Notes: generated by a model from the letters alone, not told the origin. DNA of 64,000 bases from Haladaptatus sp. QDMS2 (GCF_029338295.1 NZ_CP119791.1:434001-498000), one strand, 5' to 3'; positions 24,591 through 33,940 are shown, counted from the first letter of the stretch. A program made the numbers and translations.

Positions 24591-26053
24591 CAGTCAGCGC
24601 GAACCTCCTCGAAGTAGACTGCTCGATTTTCGCTCGCCGCGGGGGCCGTGACGAGCGAGATGCCGACCGTCAGGATGAGGCCAATCGCCATACCGTACAG
24701 TGACGAGTCCCAGGTCATTATCGTTCGGGGAACCTGCACGAGGAACACCGAGAACAGATAAAATCCCTGTGCACCGATGATTCCCGCGAGCATCCCCCAT
24801 TTGGTCGTTCGCGCCCAGTAGAGCGCGACGATGACCGGGAGTGCGAGTTGAGCGAAGCCGCCGAATGCAGTTGCGCCGATTTCGATGAGCGTTCCGGGTG
24901 CGAAGAGACTCGCGACGAACGAGACGATGGCGAACACGGCGACGCCGATCCGTGCGACCGTGTCCTCGCGACGGGCGCTGCTGACCACCTGTCGGTAGAT
25001 GTCCCGGGTGAGGTACGACGACCCCGAGAGGAGCATGGAGTCAGAGGAACTCATCATCGCGGCCATTGCCCCGGCGATGACGAGCGCCGCGAACCACGCG
25101 GGCGTCGTATCACGCAGGAGCACCGAGAGGACGTTGCCGTTTTCGGGCACGGTGAGGTTCAGGCCCGCCGCCCACGACCCGAGCATGAACGCGGGGACGA
25201 ACAGCAGGACGACGAGCAGCGGCCAGAGCGCGAACGTGCGCTTCAGGACTTTCTTCGACCCGGCGACGAAGAATCGCTGGTTCACCTGCGGGAACATCGT
25301 CACGCCGAAGGCGATGCTCACGGCGGTGCCGATGATGTACTGGGGTGAGTAGAGACCCCCGCCGAGTGAGAGAAAGTCTGGCCGTGCCGCGCCCATCTGC
25401 GCGGTAGCGGCACTCGGGCCACCGAGCGAACTGAGAATCCAGAGGACAGCCGCCCAAACCATGACCAGCATGAACGCACCCTGGAGGGTGTCGGTCCACG
25501 CGACGCCGCGCATTCCGGAGGCGACGACGTAGGCGATCATGAACAGCGTGATGCCGCCGGCACCGACCCAGTAGGGAATCGCCCCATCGCTCAGGGCGAC
25601 GAGGGCGGAGCCCGCACCCATCTGCTGGAGCATCACGTAGGGGAACAGCCAGAAGATGCTGATTGCGGCGACGAGAATGCGGAGCGATTTCGAGCCAAAG
25701 CGATGGCCGAGCATCTCCCCGAGTGTCACGTAGCCGTGGGCCTTTCCGACGACCCACTGTTTGTAGCCGACGACGTACCAGAGAATCCCGAACAGGACGC
25801 CGTCCATCACCCCCATGACCAGAATCCACTCGGGGCCGGCGCTAAAGGAGATGTTCGGGCCGCCGAAGAAGGTGAACGCAGAGAGGAGTGTCGCGAACGT
25901 CGTAAACAGGAGAACGACGGTGCCAAACGTCCTGCTCGCGAGGTAGTAATCTTCGGCCGTCCTGTCCGTGAGGCGGTAGGCGACGAGCCCGATGATGAGC
26001 GTGAGCAGCAGGTAGCCGCCGATGATACCGAGTTGCAGGGCGACGTCAGCCAC
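24590..26053 (-). CDS. Sodium:solute symporter (SSS family)
   Basis: A 487-residue membrane transporter with 12-13 predicted helices. Family features include GGYLLLTLIIGLVAYRLTD at the start, the SFTFFGGPN/ SAFTFFGG region near residue 60, GYVTLGEMLGHRFGS near 108 and SSSDSMLLSGSSYLTRDIYR near 330. A Na+-coupled uptake role for an organic solute is expected; the substrate is unknown. The GTG start at 26053 overlaps the DUF3311 gene by 8 bases, a pairing seen with many SSS permeases. Confidence 0.9.
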   Translation of the reverse strand: MADVALQLGIIGGYLLLTLIIGLVAYRLTDRTAEDYYLASRTFGTVVLLFTTFATLLSAFTFFGGPNISFSAGPEWILVMGVMDGVLFGILWYVVGYKQWVVGKAHGYVTLGEMLGHRFGSKSLRILVAAISIFWLFPYVMLQQMGAGSALVALSDGAIPYWVGAGGITLFMIAYVVASGMRGVAWTDTLQGAFMLVMVWAAVLWILSSLGGPSAATAQMGAARPDFLSLGGGLYSPQYIIGTAVSIAFGVTMFPQVNQRFFVAGSKKVLKRTFALWPLLVVLLFVPAFMLGSWAAGLNLTVPENGNVLSVLLRDTTPAWFAALVIAGAMAAMMSSSDSMLLSGSSYLTRDIYRQVVSSARREDTVARIGVAVFAIVSFVASLFAPGTLIEIGATAFGGFAQLALPVIVALYWARTTKWGMLAGIIGAQGFYLFSVFLVQVPRTIMTWDSSLYGMAIGLILTVGISLVTAPAASENRAVYFEEVRAD

Positions 26054-26264
26054 TGGTGACCCCCTCGACGCCGAGGCCCCACGCCCGCTGGGCGAAGACG
26101 TAGAACGCGCCTGCGGTCACGAACATCCAGCCGACGTGCCACCATATCCAGAGTGGCAAGCCAAACGCGACCCGCGAGTCCCCCCAGAGGAACCACGGAA
26201 CCGAGAGCGCCACCAGCACGAGCGCCACGGCAATCCAGAGAATGTACTTCCATGTACCGGGCAT
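26046..26264 (-). CDS. DUF3311 small membrane subunit of the symporter
   Basis: A 72-residue protein with two hydrophobic helices (YILWIAVALVLVALSVPWFL and WWHVGWMFVTAGAFYVFA) joined by an aromatic-rich loop (GLPLWI). DUF3311/YhdT-like proteins are encoded next to SSS permeases such as PanF, and the 8-base overlap here supports a joint function. The ATG at 26264 is chosen over a GTG at 26270. Confidence 0.8.
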   Translation of the reverse strand: MPGTWKYILWIAVALVLVALSVPWFLWGDSRVAFGLPLWIWWHVGWMFVTAGAFYVFAQRAWGLGVEGVTSG

Positions 26265-26343
26265 TATCACTGGTTAATACCTTCTACTAGTATCTAAACA
26301 TTGCTAAATGTGACCAAAATTGCGGTTTGAAGAAATTTTCCCT

Positions 26344-26691
26344 TCAATACACGCGGGTTCCGTTCGGCACCTCGCGTTCGGGTCGCAGGTGGACGACGGT
26401 GCCCGACTCGTCGTCTACGCCGGTGACGAGACACTGACTCTCGAACCCGGCAATGTTGACGGTTCCGAGATTGACCACGGCGACCACTTGCTTGCCGAGC
26501 AGGTCGTCAGGGTCGTAGTTCTCGGTCAGGCCGGCTGCGGATTGGCGGACGGTCCCACCGAAATCGACGCGGAGTTTGTACACGTCCTTTCTGGCCTCCG
26601 GAAACGGCGCGACGTCCACGACTTCGCCGATTCGCATCTCTACGTCTGAGAGAAACTGTTCGGGGTCGATGTCGGCTTCTTCGATACCCAT
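26344..26691 (-). CDS. tRNA-binding OB-fold protein (CsaA/MetG C-terminal type)
   Basis: A 115-residue OB-fold protein: MRIGEVVDVAPFPEARKD near residue 19, then VYKLRVDFGG, LLGKQVVAVVNLGTVNIAGF near 65-84, and SQCLVTGVDDE. These match the tRNA-binding domain at the end of methionyl-tRNA synthetase beta subunits and in CsaA. The ATG at 26691 (MGIEEADI) is chosen; longer frames read arginine-rich antisense sequence. It is divergent from dnaG. The exact RNA partner is unknown. Confidence 0.82.
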   Translation of the reverse strand: MGIEEADIDPEQFLSDVEMRIGEVVDVAPFPEARKDVYKLRVDFGGTVRQSAAGLTENYDPDDLLGKQVVAVVNLGTVNIAGFESQCLVTGVDDESGTVVHLRPEREVPNGTRVY

Positions 26692-26897
26692 ATCCCCGTG
26701 TCTCACGGGCCGAGAAGGTGTAGTTTCGGGTGGACGCAAACGGCGCGCGAACCGCCGCAAAAACCGGACGAGAGCGCCCACGCGATACCGCCGACGACAA
26801 GGTATATGAATCGCGCGCGGCGAATCTTTATTTGTGTCCATGAACGCACTCATGGCCTCATCATCATCCAGCCCCGCACAGGGGCAGTTCATCACTC

Positions 26898-28214
26898 ATG
26901 GAGGATTCAGCAAAATACCTCATTCACGCAGACATCACCGCCGACGGGGTGGTCGAACGGAGTGACGTCGTCGGGGCCATCTTCGGCCAGACCGAGGGAC
27001 TCCTCGGCGACGATTTAGACCTCCGCGACCTCCAGAACTCATCGAAGGTCGGTCGGATAGACGTCAGTATCGACTCAGAACGGGGCAACTCGTTCGGCAA
27101 CATCACCATCGCGAGCAGTCTCGACAAGGTGGAGACGGCCATCCTCGCCGCGGCGCTCGAAACCATCGACCGTGTCGGCCCGTGTCGTTCGACCGTCGAG
27201 GTGGCGAACATCGAAGACGTTCGCGCCGCGAAACGCCGCCGCGTCGTCGACCGTGCGAAGGACCTCATCGTGAGTGCCTTCGACGACAGCGTCCTCTCCA
27301 GTGAGGAACTGATAGAGGAAGTCCGCCGGTCGATTCGCGTCGAGGACATCACCGAGTACGAGGGCCTCCCTGCTGGCCCACGAGTCGAAGACAGCGACGC
27401 CATCATCGTCGTCGAGGGCCGCGCAGACGTGCTCACGCTGCTTAAATACGGCATCAAGAACGCCATCGCCGTCGAGGGGACGAACGTCCCCGAGGCGGTT
27501 GCAAAACTCACGAAGCGAAAGACGGTCACGGCCTTCTTGGACGGCGACCGCGGGGGCGAACTCATCCTGAAGGAACTGTCCCAGGTCGGCGACCTGGATT
27601 TCGTCGCGTTCGCGCCCTCCGGCCTCTCGGTCGAGGATTTGGACCGCCACGAGGTCATGGCCGCACTCCGCGAGAAGGTTCCCTACGACGAGGTGACGAA
27701 CGCGGCGGCCGCCCGCGAGGCCATTGCCGCAACCGACGGAAGCGCCCGTCCCGCACCACCCGAGGCAGGCGGAACAGTTCTCGAAGAACCGGACGTCGCC
27801 GTCGAATCGGACGCCGAGGCGGACGAGTCGGAACAGGAAGCCTCCGAAGACGTCGCCGAAACTGACGAGACAAGCGACGGCGAGGCGAGCGACGACGCGG
27901 ACGAACCGCGCCCCGAACCGGAGACACTGCTCGGTCACGTCAAAGCCGTCATCGGCGACGAGACGGGGCTCGTGCGCTTGCTTGACGACGACTTCAAATC
28001 GGTGTCCGACGCCCCCGCGGCGAACGCCTTTGACCTGCTCAAGGACGCAGACGTGCCGCCACACGCGGTCGTTCTGGACGGCGAACTCGGCCAGAAAGTG
28101 CTCGACGTGGCCGCCCAGCGCGGCGTCGAGCAAATCGTCACAAAAAGTGAAGGCGAGTTCGTGAAGAAACCGGCGGCCGTGCGGATTCGAACCGCAGACC
28201 AGTTACTCGCCTGA
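26898..28214 (+). CDS. dnaG: DnaG-type primase (archaeal)
   Basis: A 438-residue archaeal DnaG. The N-terminus [21 protein letters not shown] is family-typical, and the TOPRIM core at about residues 168-240 holds the catalytic Glu of VVEGRADVL near 173 and the acidic DGDRGG near 214. A strongly acidic low-complexity linker (roughly 290-345) precedes a conserved C-terminal domain. In archaea DnaG is linked to both primase activity and exosome-associated RNA processing. The 5' leader appears to be about 60-70 bases from a TATA-like CTTTATTTG near 26826. Confidence 0.95.
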   Translation: MEDSAKYLIHADITADGVVERSDVVGAIFGQTEGLLGDDLDLRDLQNSSKVGRIDVSIDSERGNSFGNITIASSLDKVETAILAAALETIDRVGPCRSTVEVANIEDVRAAKRRRVVDRAKDLIVSAFDDSVLSSEELIEEVRRSIRVEDITEYEGLPAGPRVEDSDAIIVVEGRADVLTLLKYGIKNAIAVEGTNVPEAVAKLTKRKTVTAFLDGDRGGELILKELSQVGDLDFVAFAPSGLSVEDLDRHEVMAALREKVPYDEVTNAAAAREAIAATDGSARPAPPEAGGTVLEEPDVAVESDAEADESEQEASEDVAETDETSDGEASDDADEPRPEPETLLGHVKAVIGDETGLVRLLDDDFKSVSDAPAANAFDLLKDADVPPHAVVLDGELGQKVLDVAAQRGVEQIVTKSEGEFVKKPAAVRIRTADQLLA

Positions 28215-28613
28215 GTCGCGGACGAGCAACAGGCCGTCACCGCTTTTATAGTAGTCTTCGAGGCGTTCTTCGACCGCGAAGCTGTGGCTGTCGTAGAATT
28301 TCCGCGCCCCCTCGTCGAATTCCTGAACCGTCAGTTCGAGCCGGCCATTCGTCCGGTCGAGAACAGCAACGAGTAAAGCGGTTCCGTAGCCGTTTCGTCG
28401 CGCCGTTGGTTCGACAGCCAGTTCCGCCAGATACGTCGCCTCCGAGCTCGATATCGCCACGGCGTAGCCGACGGGTGCTGGGTCTTCCGCGACGAGAATG
28501 AGCGGACCGCCTGCGTCGGCAGTCGAGAGCAGGTCCGGCCAGGGTTCGTCGAGCGACGCTTGCTGAATCGCTCGCAGCGTGGGCAGGTCACTCTTCGTCG
28601 CCTCACGAATCAT
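28203..28613 (-). CDS. GNAT family N-acetyltransferase
   Basis: A 136-residue acetyltransferase: [20 protein letters not shown] at the N-terminus, strand [20 protein letters not shown] near residue 55, and the acetyl-CoA loop [10 protein letters not shown] near 72. The C-terminal [11 protein letters not shown] motif is typical. The substrate is unknown. It overlaps dnaG tail to tail by 12 bases and overlaps the DUF92 gene upstream by 4 bases, so it is likely translated with DUF92. Confidence 0.85.
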   Translation of the reverse strand: MIREATKSDLPTLRAIQQASLDEPWPDLLSTADAGGPLILVAEDPAPVGYAVAISSSEATYLAELAVEPTARRNGYGTALLVAVLDRTNGRLELTVQEFDEGARKFYDSHSFAVEERLEDYYKSGDGLLLVRDSGE

Positions 28614-29929
28614 AGCCCGACCAGGCCGGTTGCGAGGGCGAGGCCAACGCCGACGAGGGCGGCGGCGAGCGTCGCGAGGAAATTCACGCCCTGATTCGTG
28701 AGGCGGGTGCCCTCGAGCGTCGCCCCGAGCAGGCTATCGACGGTCATGCCCGCCACGCCCGCGAAGACGACGATGCCAGCGCCGAGCGTGCCGACGGTTT
28801 CGAACAGCAACAGGGCGATGACGGCGATGAGCGCGGCCCCGCCAACGCCGGCGACTTCCCCCTGCCACGTCACGCCGCCGTCGGTACCGGCGGGGACGGG
28901 TTCGAGCGTCGTGATGAGCCGTGGCGTGTCGTAGAGGCCACCGATTTCACTGGAGAGGGTGTCGCTCATCGCGGCGGCAAGCGACCCCGCGAACGCGTAG
29001 AGGAACAGTTCCGGGTCGAGCGTCGTGAGCGCAGAACTCGCCGTGTAGCCGACGACGGCGGCGATGGCCACCGCAGCGTTCGCGAGGACGTTCCCGCTGC
29101 CGCGCGCGCCGTCGTTGTCCTCTGCGATGCCGCGCTGTTGTTTTTCGGCGTAGCGGAACTTCGTCGAGAGGCCGCCGAGGCCGAAGAAGGCGATCAGCAT
29201 GGCGAACCAGCCGTAGCCGCCGAGGACGATGGTGAGGAGGCTGAGGAGCACGCCGGTGAGCATTCCCGGGATGGATGCGGTCTGGAGGGCGTAGGAGACG
29301 TAGCCGAGGATGACCGTGATGACGAGCGCGAGGAGCACCTGCTGGCTCGATACCTCGATGCCGAGGTCGACGAACAGCCAGAGCAGGAAGCCGATGGTGA
29401 GCATCACGAGCGGGTCGTCGCGCTCGAAGAGGACCTCCCGCAGGAGCGCTCCGAGCAGCGCTCCGCTCGCGGCGAGGAACGCGGCCAGCGGGAGAGACGT
29501 GGGTGCGATGTTCACTATAGAAAGGGCGAGCATGCTCGCCACGCCAGCGAGGAAGCCACCCGTCGAGAAGCCAACGGTCGCGAGAAACGGCTCGTCGCTC
29601 CCCTGGCGGACGAGCTCCTGGGCGAGGTTGCCGAAGGCGAGAATCTGCACGCTCGAGATGAACACGGAGACGGGAAGCTGGAAGATGGACGCGAGGATGG
29701 CGAGACCGGCGGCCGCGAGCGAGAAGGCCGCGAGCCCGTAGAGACGCTTGTCCTGGTGGTCGCCCGGTCTGGCGAACAACTCGAACAGCGGCCCCTCGTC
29801 TACGACGAACAGCGCGAGGACGGCGACGGCGACGAACGGAATCGCCGCGGCCCGTCCCAGAACCGGCGCGGAGAGCGAAAGCATTCCAACGAGTGCGAAT
29901 GCGCCGGCCCGCCGGACGGTCGAAGTCAC
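28610..29929 (-). CDS. DUF92 family membrane protein
   Basis: A membrane protein of about 439 residues with 11-12 helices. The C-terminal half contains the DUF92 (TMEM19-like) pattern: KFRYAEKQQRGIAEDNDGARG near residue 260, quoted as FRYAEKQQR and ARGSGNVLANA, then SDTLSSEIGGLYDTPRLIT and GVTWQGEVAGVGGA. The GTG at 29929 is preferred: a TATA-like TTAAATAA lies 23-30 bases upstream, which would make the transcript almost leaderless. In cyanobacteria and plants a related protein is a phytyl-phosphate kinase (VTE6); whether this one acts on prenyl phosphates is speculation. Confidence 0.8.
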   Translation of the reverse strand: MTSTVRRAGAFALVGMLSLSAPVLGRAAAIPFVAVAVLALFVVDEGPLFELFARPGDHQDKRLYGLAAFSLAAAGLAILASIFQLPVSVFISSVQILAFGNLAQELVRQGSDEPFLATVGFSTGGFLAGVASMLALSIVNIAPTSLPLAAFLAASGALLGALLREVLFERDDPLVMLTIGFLLWLFVDLGIEVSSQQVLLALVITVILGYVSYALQTASIPGMLTGVLLSLLTIVLGGYGWFAMLIAFFGLGGLSTKFRYAEKQQRGIAEDNDGARGSGNVLANAAVAIAAVVGYTASSALTTLDPELFLYAFAGSLAAAMSDTLSSEIGGLYDTPRLITTLEPVPAGTDGGVTWQGEVAGVGGAALIAVIALLLFETVGTLGAGIVVFAGVAGMTVDSLLGATLEGTRLTNQGVNFLATLAAALVGVGLALATGLVGL

Positions 29930-30046
29930 GTCTCCGTTTTTCCTGCGTCGGTTATTTAACCTTCCTGAAGCAGTGTCGATACCGAGCCGCCGCCTTCGGT
30001 CTATTGTTATCGTACAGCATGATGTACTCACCGAGGGGGAATCGTG

Positions 30047-31007
30047 ATGCGACTCGAACCGAATCTATCAATCGACACGGCCGCCGTCGAAGCATTTGCC
30101 AGTCTCGGCAACGAGACGCGCGTGGCGAATCTTATACGCCCTCTGGGAGGCACGAACCGCGGACGGGTTGGCCGACGACCCGCTTTCGTTTGCCGACCTC
30201 AGACGCCGCGTCGGGACGCGCGACGGCTCGCAGTTCAACTACCACCTGCAGAAACTCGTTGACCGGTTCGTCTTTCACGACGACGCAGGGTACGTACTCA
30301 CCAGACGCGGTGAACAGGTCATGGGAACGGTCCACGCCGGAACGATGACGGAGTCGGTCACGTTCGACGCAGAACCTATCTCAGATCCGTGTCTCCTCTG
30401 TGGGGGAGCCATCGTCCTCCACTATGGCAACGAGGCGAGTCCGGACAAGTTCACGGTTTGCTGTACCACGTGTGAGGGTGCATGGTTTAATCCTGGACTC
30501 CCTCCCGGCCTCCTGATGATCGTCGACCCGTTGTTGCCGGTCGGCATTCTGGACCGGACGCCAGCGGAGATGTACGAGGCCCAGTACACGGCCACGCAGT
30601 TGCACATCGCGTCGCTCGTCGAGGGCAACTGCCCGACCTGTACGGGTCCGGTCACGGCGACGCCACGGCTGTGCCCCGTCCACGAGGTCGCTCCGGGCAC
30701 CGTCTGTGATACCTGTGGGACGATTTTCCCGCTTCGCTTCTGTAACGTCTGTTCTGTGTGCAAACACGATTTTCTCACGGCAGCGGACCGCCACCTGATT
30801 GCCCACCCTATCGTCGCTGCGTTCTACTACGACCACGGCGTCGATTTCGTTGACCACGGCTGGCTCAGCGTGAAGGCAGAGACGATCGTCGAACAGACGG
30901 TCCTCACCGAAGACCCGCTCTCCGTCCGGTTCGTCGCGGAAATCGACGGCGACCGCCTCGAAATGACGCTCGACTGTGCGGGACCGACCACCACCGTCTA
31001 CGTCTGA
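30047..31007 (+). pseudogene. Winged-helix plus zinc-ribbon regulator with a one-base frameshift
   Basis: Frame one starts at ATG 30047 (MRLEPNLSIDTAAVEAFASL) and would run NETRVA; the next frame continues ILYALWEARTADGLADD to 31007. One extra A at 30128-30129 separates them; removing it gives a 319-residue protein with an ArsR-like wHTH and two zinc-ribbon-like Cys clusters (CLLCGG, CCTTC; CPTC, CDTCG, CNVCSVCK). A downstream ATG at 30096 could express the rest without the first wHTH helix. Either a pseudogene or a sequence error. Confidence 0.7.
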
Positions 31008-31059
31008 CCGCTCGCCCCATCCGTGAGGTTTACCCCACCCGGCCCAGAACCTGCGAGCA

Positions 31060-31668
31060 ATGGGTCTCTACGACCGGTACCTCGCCATGCGCATCCGCCG
31101 CCACGACGCGGCCGTCCCCGAACGGGTGGCCGTCGTCCTCACGGAGCGCGACCTCTTAGAGCGCGGGGCCTACCGGACGCTCGAATCGTTCCTCGAGTGG
31201 GCGTTCGAACTCGGCGCAGAGCGCGTCATGGTCTACATCAGCGTGCTCGACCCCGCCGCGGTGCCGTCGCTCCGGCGTGCCTTCACGCAGGTCGAAAGTC
31301 CGCGCCCGCTCGCGGTTCGGAGTCGTGACGACACGGAACGTGCCGACACGCCGGTGCAGGTGAGCATCGGGCTTGGTGGCAAACACGAGTTCGCGAAGGC
31401 CGTCCGCGCCGCGAGCGAGGACGTGGCCGCGGGAACGCTCGACCCCGAAGACATCGACGAGGCGGTCATCGAAGACCACCTCGTCTTCCCGACCGACCCC
31501 GACCTCGTCGTTAAAACCGGGGCCGAACGGCTCTCTGATTTCATGATCTGGCAATCGGTCTACTCGGAACTCTACTTCACGGATGTAAACTGGCGAGACT
31601 TCCGCCGCCGAGACTACCTGCGTGCGGTACTCGATTACCAGAATCGCCAGCGGCGATTCGGACGATAG
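31060..31668 (+). CDS. Non-catalytic cis-prenyltransferase homologue (NgBR/Nus1-like)
   Basis: A 202-residue member of the undecaprenyl diphosphate synthase family. The C-terminal half is well conserved (DLVVKTGAERLSDFMIWQ, YSELYFTDVNWRDFRRRDYL), but the N-terminal diphosphate-binding motif with its Asp is replaced by VAVVLTERDLL, and the Ser-x-x-Asn motif is lost. The protein ends QRRFGR, which has the RXG motif (R199-F200-G201) known to be essential in NgBR-type subunits. A full catalytic homologue lies at 32691-33614. A subunit role in a two-part enzyme is inferred. Confidence 0.82.
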   Translation: MGLYDRYLAMRIRRHDAAVPERVAVVLTERDLLERGAYRTLESFLEWAFELGAERVMVYISVLDPAAVPSLRRAFTQVESPRPLAVRSRDDTERADTPVQVSIGLGGKHEFAKAVRAASEDVAAGTLDPEDIDEAVIEDHLVFPTDPDLVVKTGAERLSDFMIWQSVYSELYFTDVNWRDFRRRDYLRAVLDYQNRQRRFGR

Positions 31669-31717
31669 TCCGCACCTCGTGGTGAGCGAAGCGAGAGACG
31701 TGGTTCGCTTTTCCTCG

Positions 31718-32638
31718 TCAACTCTGTACTGTTTCACGCCGCGTCCCGCGGACCAGGTCGGCTATCGCCTCGCGTTTGAGCACGAGGAAGCCGGCGAAAA
31801 CGACGAGGAAGCCAAGGACTGTGAGCATCGTAATCTCCTCGCCGAGCACGACCACTCCCACAATCGTCGCGACGACGGGGACGAGGTAGGCGACGAGCGA
31901 CGTTTCGAGTGCGCCGCGGACTTCGAGCAGCGTGAAGTAGATGAAGAAGGCGACGGCGGTTGCGAAGATACCGAGGTAGGCAACGGCGGCGGCGGTCTCG
32001 ACCGTCTCTGGCAGCGAGAACGGCTCGCCGATGAGGGTGCTAATCGCGTGAAGGATGAGGCCGCCGAGGAGCATCGACCACCCCGAGAGGGCAGCTTTGT
32101 CGAGCGTCGGTTTGGCCCGCTGGACGAGCACGCCGCCGAGGGCAACCCCGGAGACTTGCAGGAAGATGAGGAGTCGGCCGACCACGCTCGACCCGAGCAG
32201 GTTCGACGGGTCCGGCCGGACGATGAGCACCACGCCGACGAATCCGAGGAGGATGCCGACCGCACCGACCGGCGAGACGCGTTCTTCCGGCAACAGGCCG
32301 AGCGCCCAGAGCGAGGTCATGATGGGAACGAGGCTCTGCATGATGGCGGCCACGCCGCTCGGCACTGTCTGCTGGCCGATGAAGAGGAAGGCGTTCGCGG
32401 CGACGAGAAACAGGCCGCCGCCCGCGATGGCGGAGAGGTTCGCCCGGCCCGTCGGTCGCCAATCAGTTTTCGCGACCAGCGCGAAGCCGAGCAAGAGGAC
32501 GGCGGCTACGTCGTAGCGAAACGCCGCGAACACCACGGGTTCGAGCGTTTTCAGGCCGACGGTGATGGCGAGAAACGACAGACCCCAGAGGGTTGCGAGG
32601 AGGGCGAAGAGGGAGACGGTTCCGAAACGGTGGTTCAC
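31718..32638 (-). CDS. EamA/DMT superfamily transporter
   Basis: A 306-residue protein with ten hydrophobic helices in two EamA repeats: LFALLATLWGLSFLAITVGL begins the first, and a second repeat begins near residue 160 (FLQVSGVALGGVLVQRAKPT). The C-terminus VFAGFLVLKREAIADLVRG is typical. The GTG at 32638 is the start. It sits between the two cis-prenyltransferase genes. The transported metabolite is unknown; a lipid-linked substrate is possible but unsupported. Confidence 0.85.
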   Translation of the reverse strand: MNHRFGTVSLFALLATLWGLSFLAITVGLKTLEPVVFAAFRYDVAAVLLLGFALVAKTDWRPTGRANLSAIAGGGLFLVAANAFLFIGQQTVPSGVAAIMQSLVPIMTSLWALGLLPEERVSPVGAVGILLGFVGVVLIVRPDPSNLLGSSVVGRLLIFLQVSGVALGGVLVQRAKPTLDKAALSGWSMLLGGLILHAISTLIGEPFSLPETVETAAAVAYLGIFATAVAFFIYFTLLEVRGALETSLVAYLVPVVATIVGVVVLGEEITMLTVLGFLVVFAGFLVLKREAIADLVRGTRRETVQS

Positions 32639-32690
32639 GGTGGGGTGGACGGCCGCCGGACAATTATCCCTCTCGGTCGCGGTCAGTCTT

Positions 32691-33614
32691 TCAGTCGGCC
32701 TGCGTCTCGCGACCGTCGTCTACGTCCATGCCCTCCAGTTCGCCACTCGGTAACTGGTCGCGAAAACGGTCGATGATGCGCTTTGCTTCGTCTAACTCCG
32801 TCCCGCCGAATGACTTGACGAGCGCGACGGCGCGCTGGGCGCGGGTGCGTCGCCAACTCGCTTCGCGGGCCTCGTAGGTGCGAATCGAGCGCAAGAAGTC
32901 GATTTTCGAGAACTCCGGCCAGTAGGGCGTACAGAAGAACACGGCCGCCTCGTTGCCGTTTGCGTGCCAGGGCAAGAAGTTGCTCGTGCGCTCGTCGCCG
33001 CCCGTGCGGATGATGAGGTCCACGTCACGGGCGGGACCGTCGTAGATGCGCTCTTCCAGGGTTTCGACCGTGATGTCCGCCGGCGCGAGGGTTCCTGAGT
33101 GGACCGACCGCGCCACGCCGCGGCAGGCTTCGAGGAGCTCCGCCCGGCCGCCGTAGGCGAGCGCGATGTTCAGGCGGAGGCGGTCGTAGTCTTTCGTCCG
33201 CTCGTGGGCGTATTCGATGGCCTCCTGAACACGTGGGGGGAGCATCTCGAGTTGGCCGATAGCGCGGATGCGCACCTCGCCCTCGTGGACGCGGTCTGCG
33301 TCGGCGAACTCGGTGAGTTTCTCGCAGATGAGGTCGAAGAGGTACTCGCGTTGCTCTGGCGGTCGGTTGAAATTCTCTGTCGAAAAGGCGTACAGGGTGA
33401 GCTCCTCGATGCCGAGGTCGTCACACCAGTAAAGTAGGTTCTCGGTGGTCTTCGCCCCCTGCCGGTGGCCGTCGTTCGCTTCCTCGCCGTGTTCTGAGGC
33501 GTAGCGTCGGTTGCCGTCTTGAATCACGGCGACGTGCGTCGGCGCACCCGAGATTTCGCGTAACAGCAGTCGCTCGTACGTCCGCTGGAGTTGGGTCCGG
33601 ACCCACGTTCGCAT
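32691..33614 (-). CDS. uppS: Catalytic cis-prenyltransferase (polyprenyl diphosphate synthase)
   Basis: A 307-residue enzyme that extends allylic diphosphates with cis-isoprene units, by family supplying the dolichol-type carrier for archaeal N-glycosylation. The catalytic Asp is D33 in AVIQDGNRR; YAFSTENFNRP, NIALAYGGRAEL and LIIRTGGDERTSNFLPW follow in order. The C-terminus continues past the domain with a divergent helical tail (DEAKRIIDRFRDQLPSGE) and lacks the RXG motif. The gene at 31060-31668 has the motif but lacks the catalytic Asp. Confidence 0.93.
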   Translation of the reverse strand: MRTWVRTQLQRTYERLLLREISGAPTHVAVIQDGNRRYASEHGEEANDGHRQGAKTTENLLYWCDDLGIEELTLYAFSTENFNRPPEQREYLFDLICEKLTEFADADRVHEGEVRIRAIGQLEMLPPRVQEAIEYAHERTKDYDRLRLNIALAYGGRAELLEACRGVARSVHSGTLAPADITVETLEERIYDGPARDVDLIIRTGGDERTSNFLPWHANGNEAAVFFCTPYWPEFSKIDFLRSIRTYEAREASWRRTRAQRAVALVKSFGGTELDEAKRIIDRFRDQLPSGELEGMDVDDGRETQAD

Positions 33615-33690
33615 TCATCTGACCATCTGGCTCCGGCTGTATCAGTCTTGCGTCACCCACGTTAGCAAGGCGGACGTTCACTCGCTGCTG

Positions 33691-33698
33691 TATATAAC
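33691..33698 (+). promoter_or_regulatory. TATA box of the cold-shock gene cluster
   Basis: TATATAAC lies about 50 bases before the first cold-shock ATG. With transcription starting 25-28 bases downstream, the leader would be about 20-25 bases. No comparable TATA element is present between the three genes, which have 2-base gaps, so one transcript for all three is likely. Confidence 0.55.
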
Positions 33699-33743
33699 TG
33701 GGCAAGCAGGTATTTACGTGTGGGCCATCAAAAGGCGGTTGCA

Positions 33744-33938
33744 ATGGCAAAAGGTACGGTTGACTTTTTCAACGATACCGGCGGTTACGGTTTCATCAAG
33801 TCTGACGACTCTGATGAAGACGTGTTCTTCCACATGGAAGACGTAGGAGGTCCTGACCTAGAAGAGGGTCAGGAAGTCGAATTCGAAATCGAGCAGGCGG
33901 ACAAAGGTCCCCGAGCGAAGAACCTGGAGCGGCTCTGA
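33744..33938 (+). CDS. Cold-shock domain protein, cluster copy 1
   Basis: A 64-residue single cold-shock (OB-fold) domain that binds single-stranded RNA or DNA. RNP-1-like GGYGFIKS is at residues 13-20 and RNP-2-like DVFFHM near 26-31, and the tail KGPRAKNLERL is shared with its copies. The ATG at 33744 is chosen from alignment with the next two genes. It is the first gene in a row of three with 2-base spacers. Proteins differ by about 8-10 residues. Confidence 0.93.
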   Translation: MAKGTVDFFNDTGGYGFIKSDDSDEDVFFHMEDVGGPDLEEGQEVEFEIEQADKGPRAKNLERL

Positions 33939-33940
33939 CC

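Noticed and set aside
24590-26264. PanF/YhdT pantothenate transporter identity
   Set aside because: The DUF3311/SSS pairing is shared by many permeases with different substrates; nothing in the sequence selects pantothenate.
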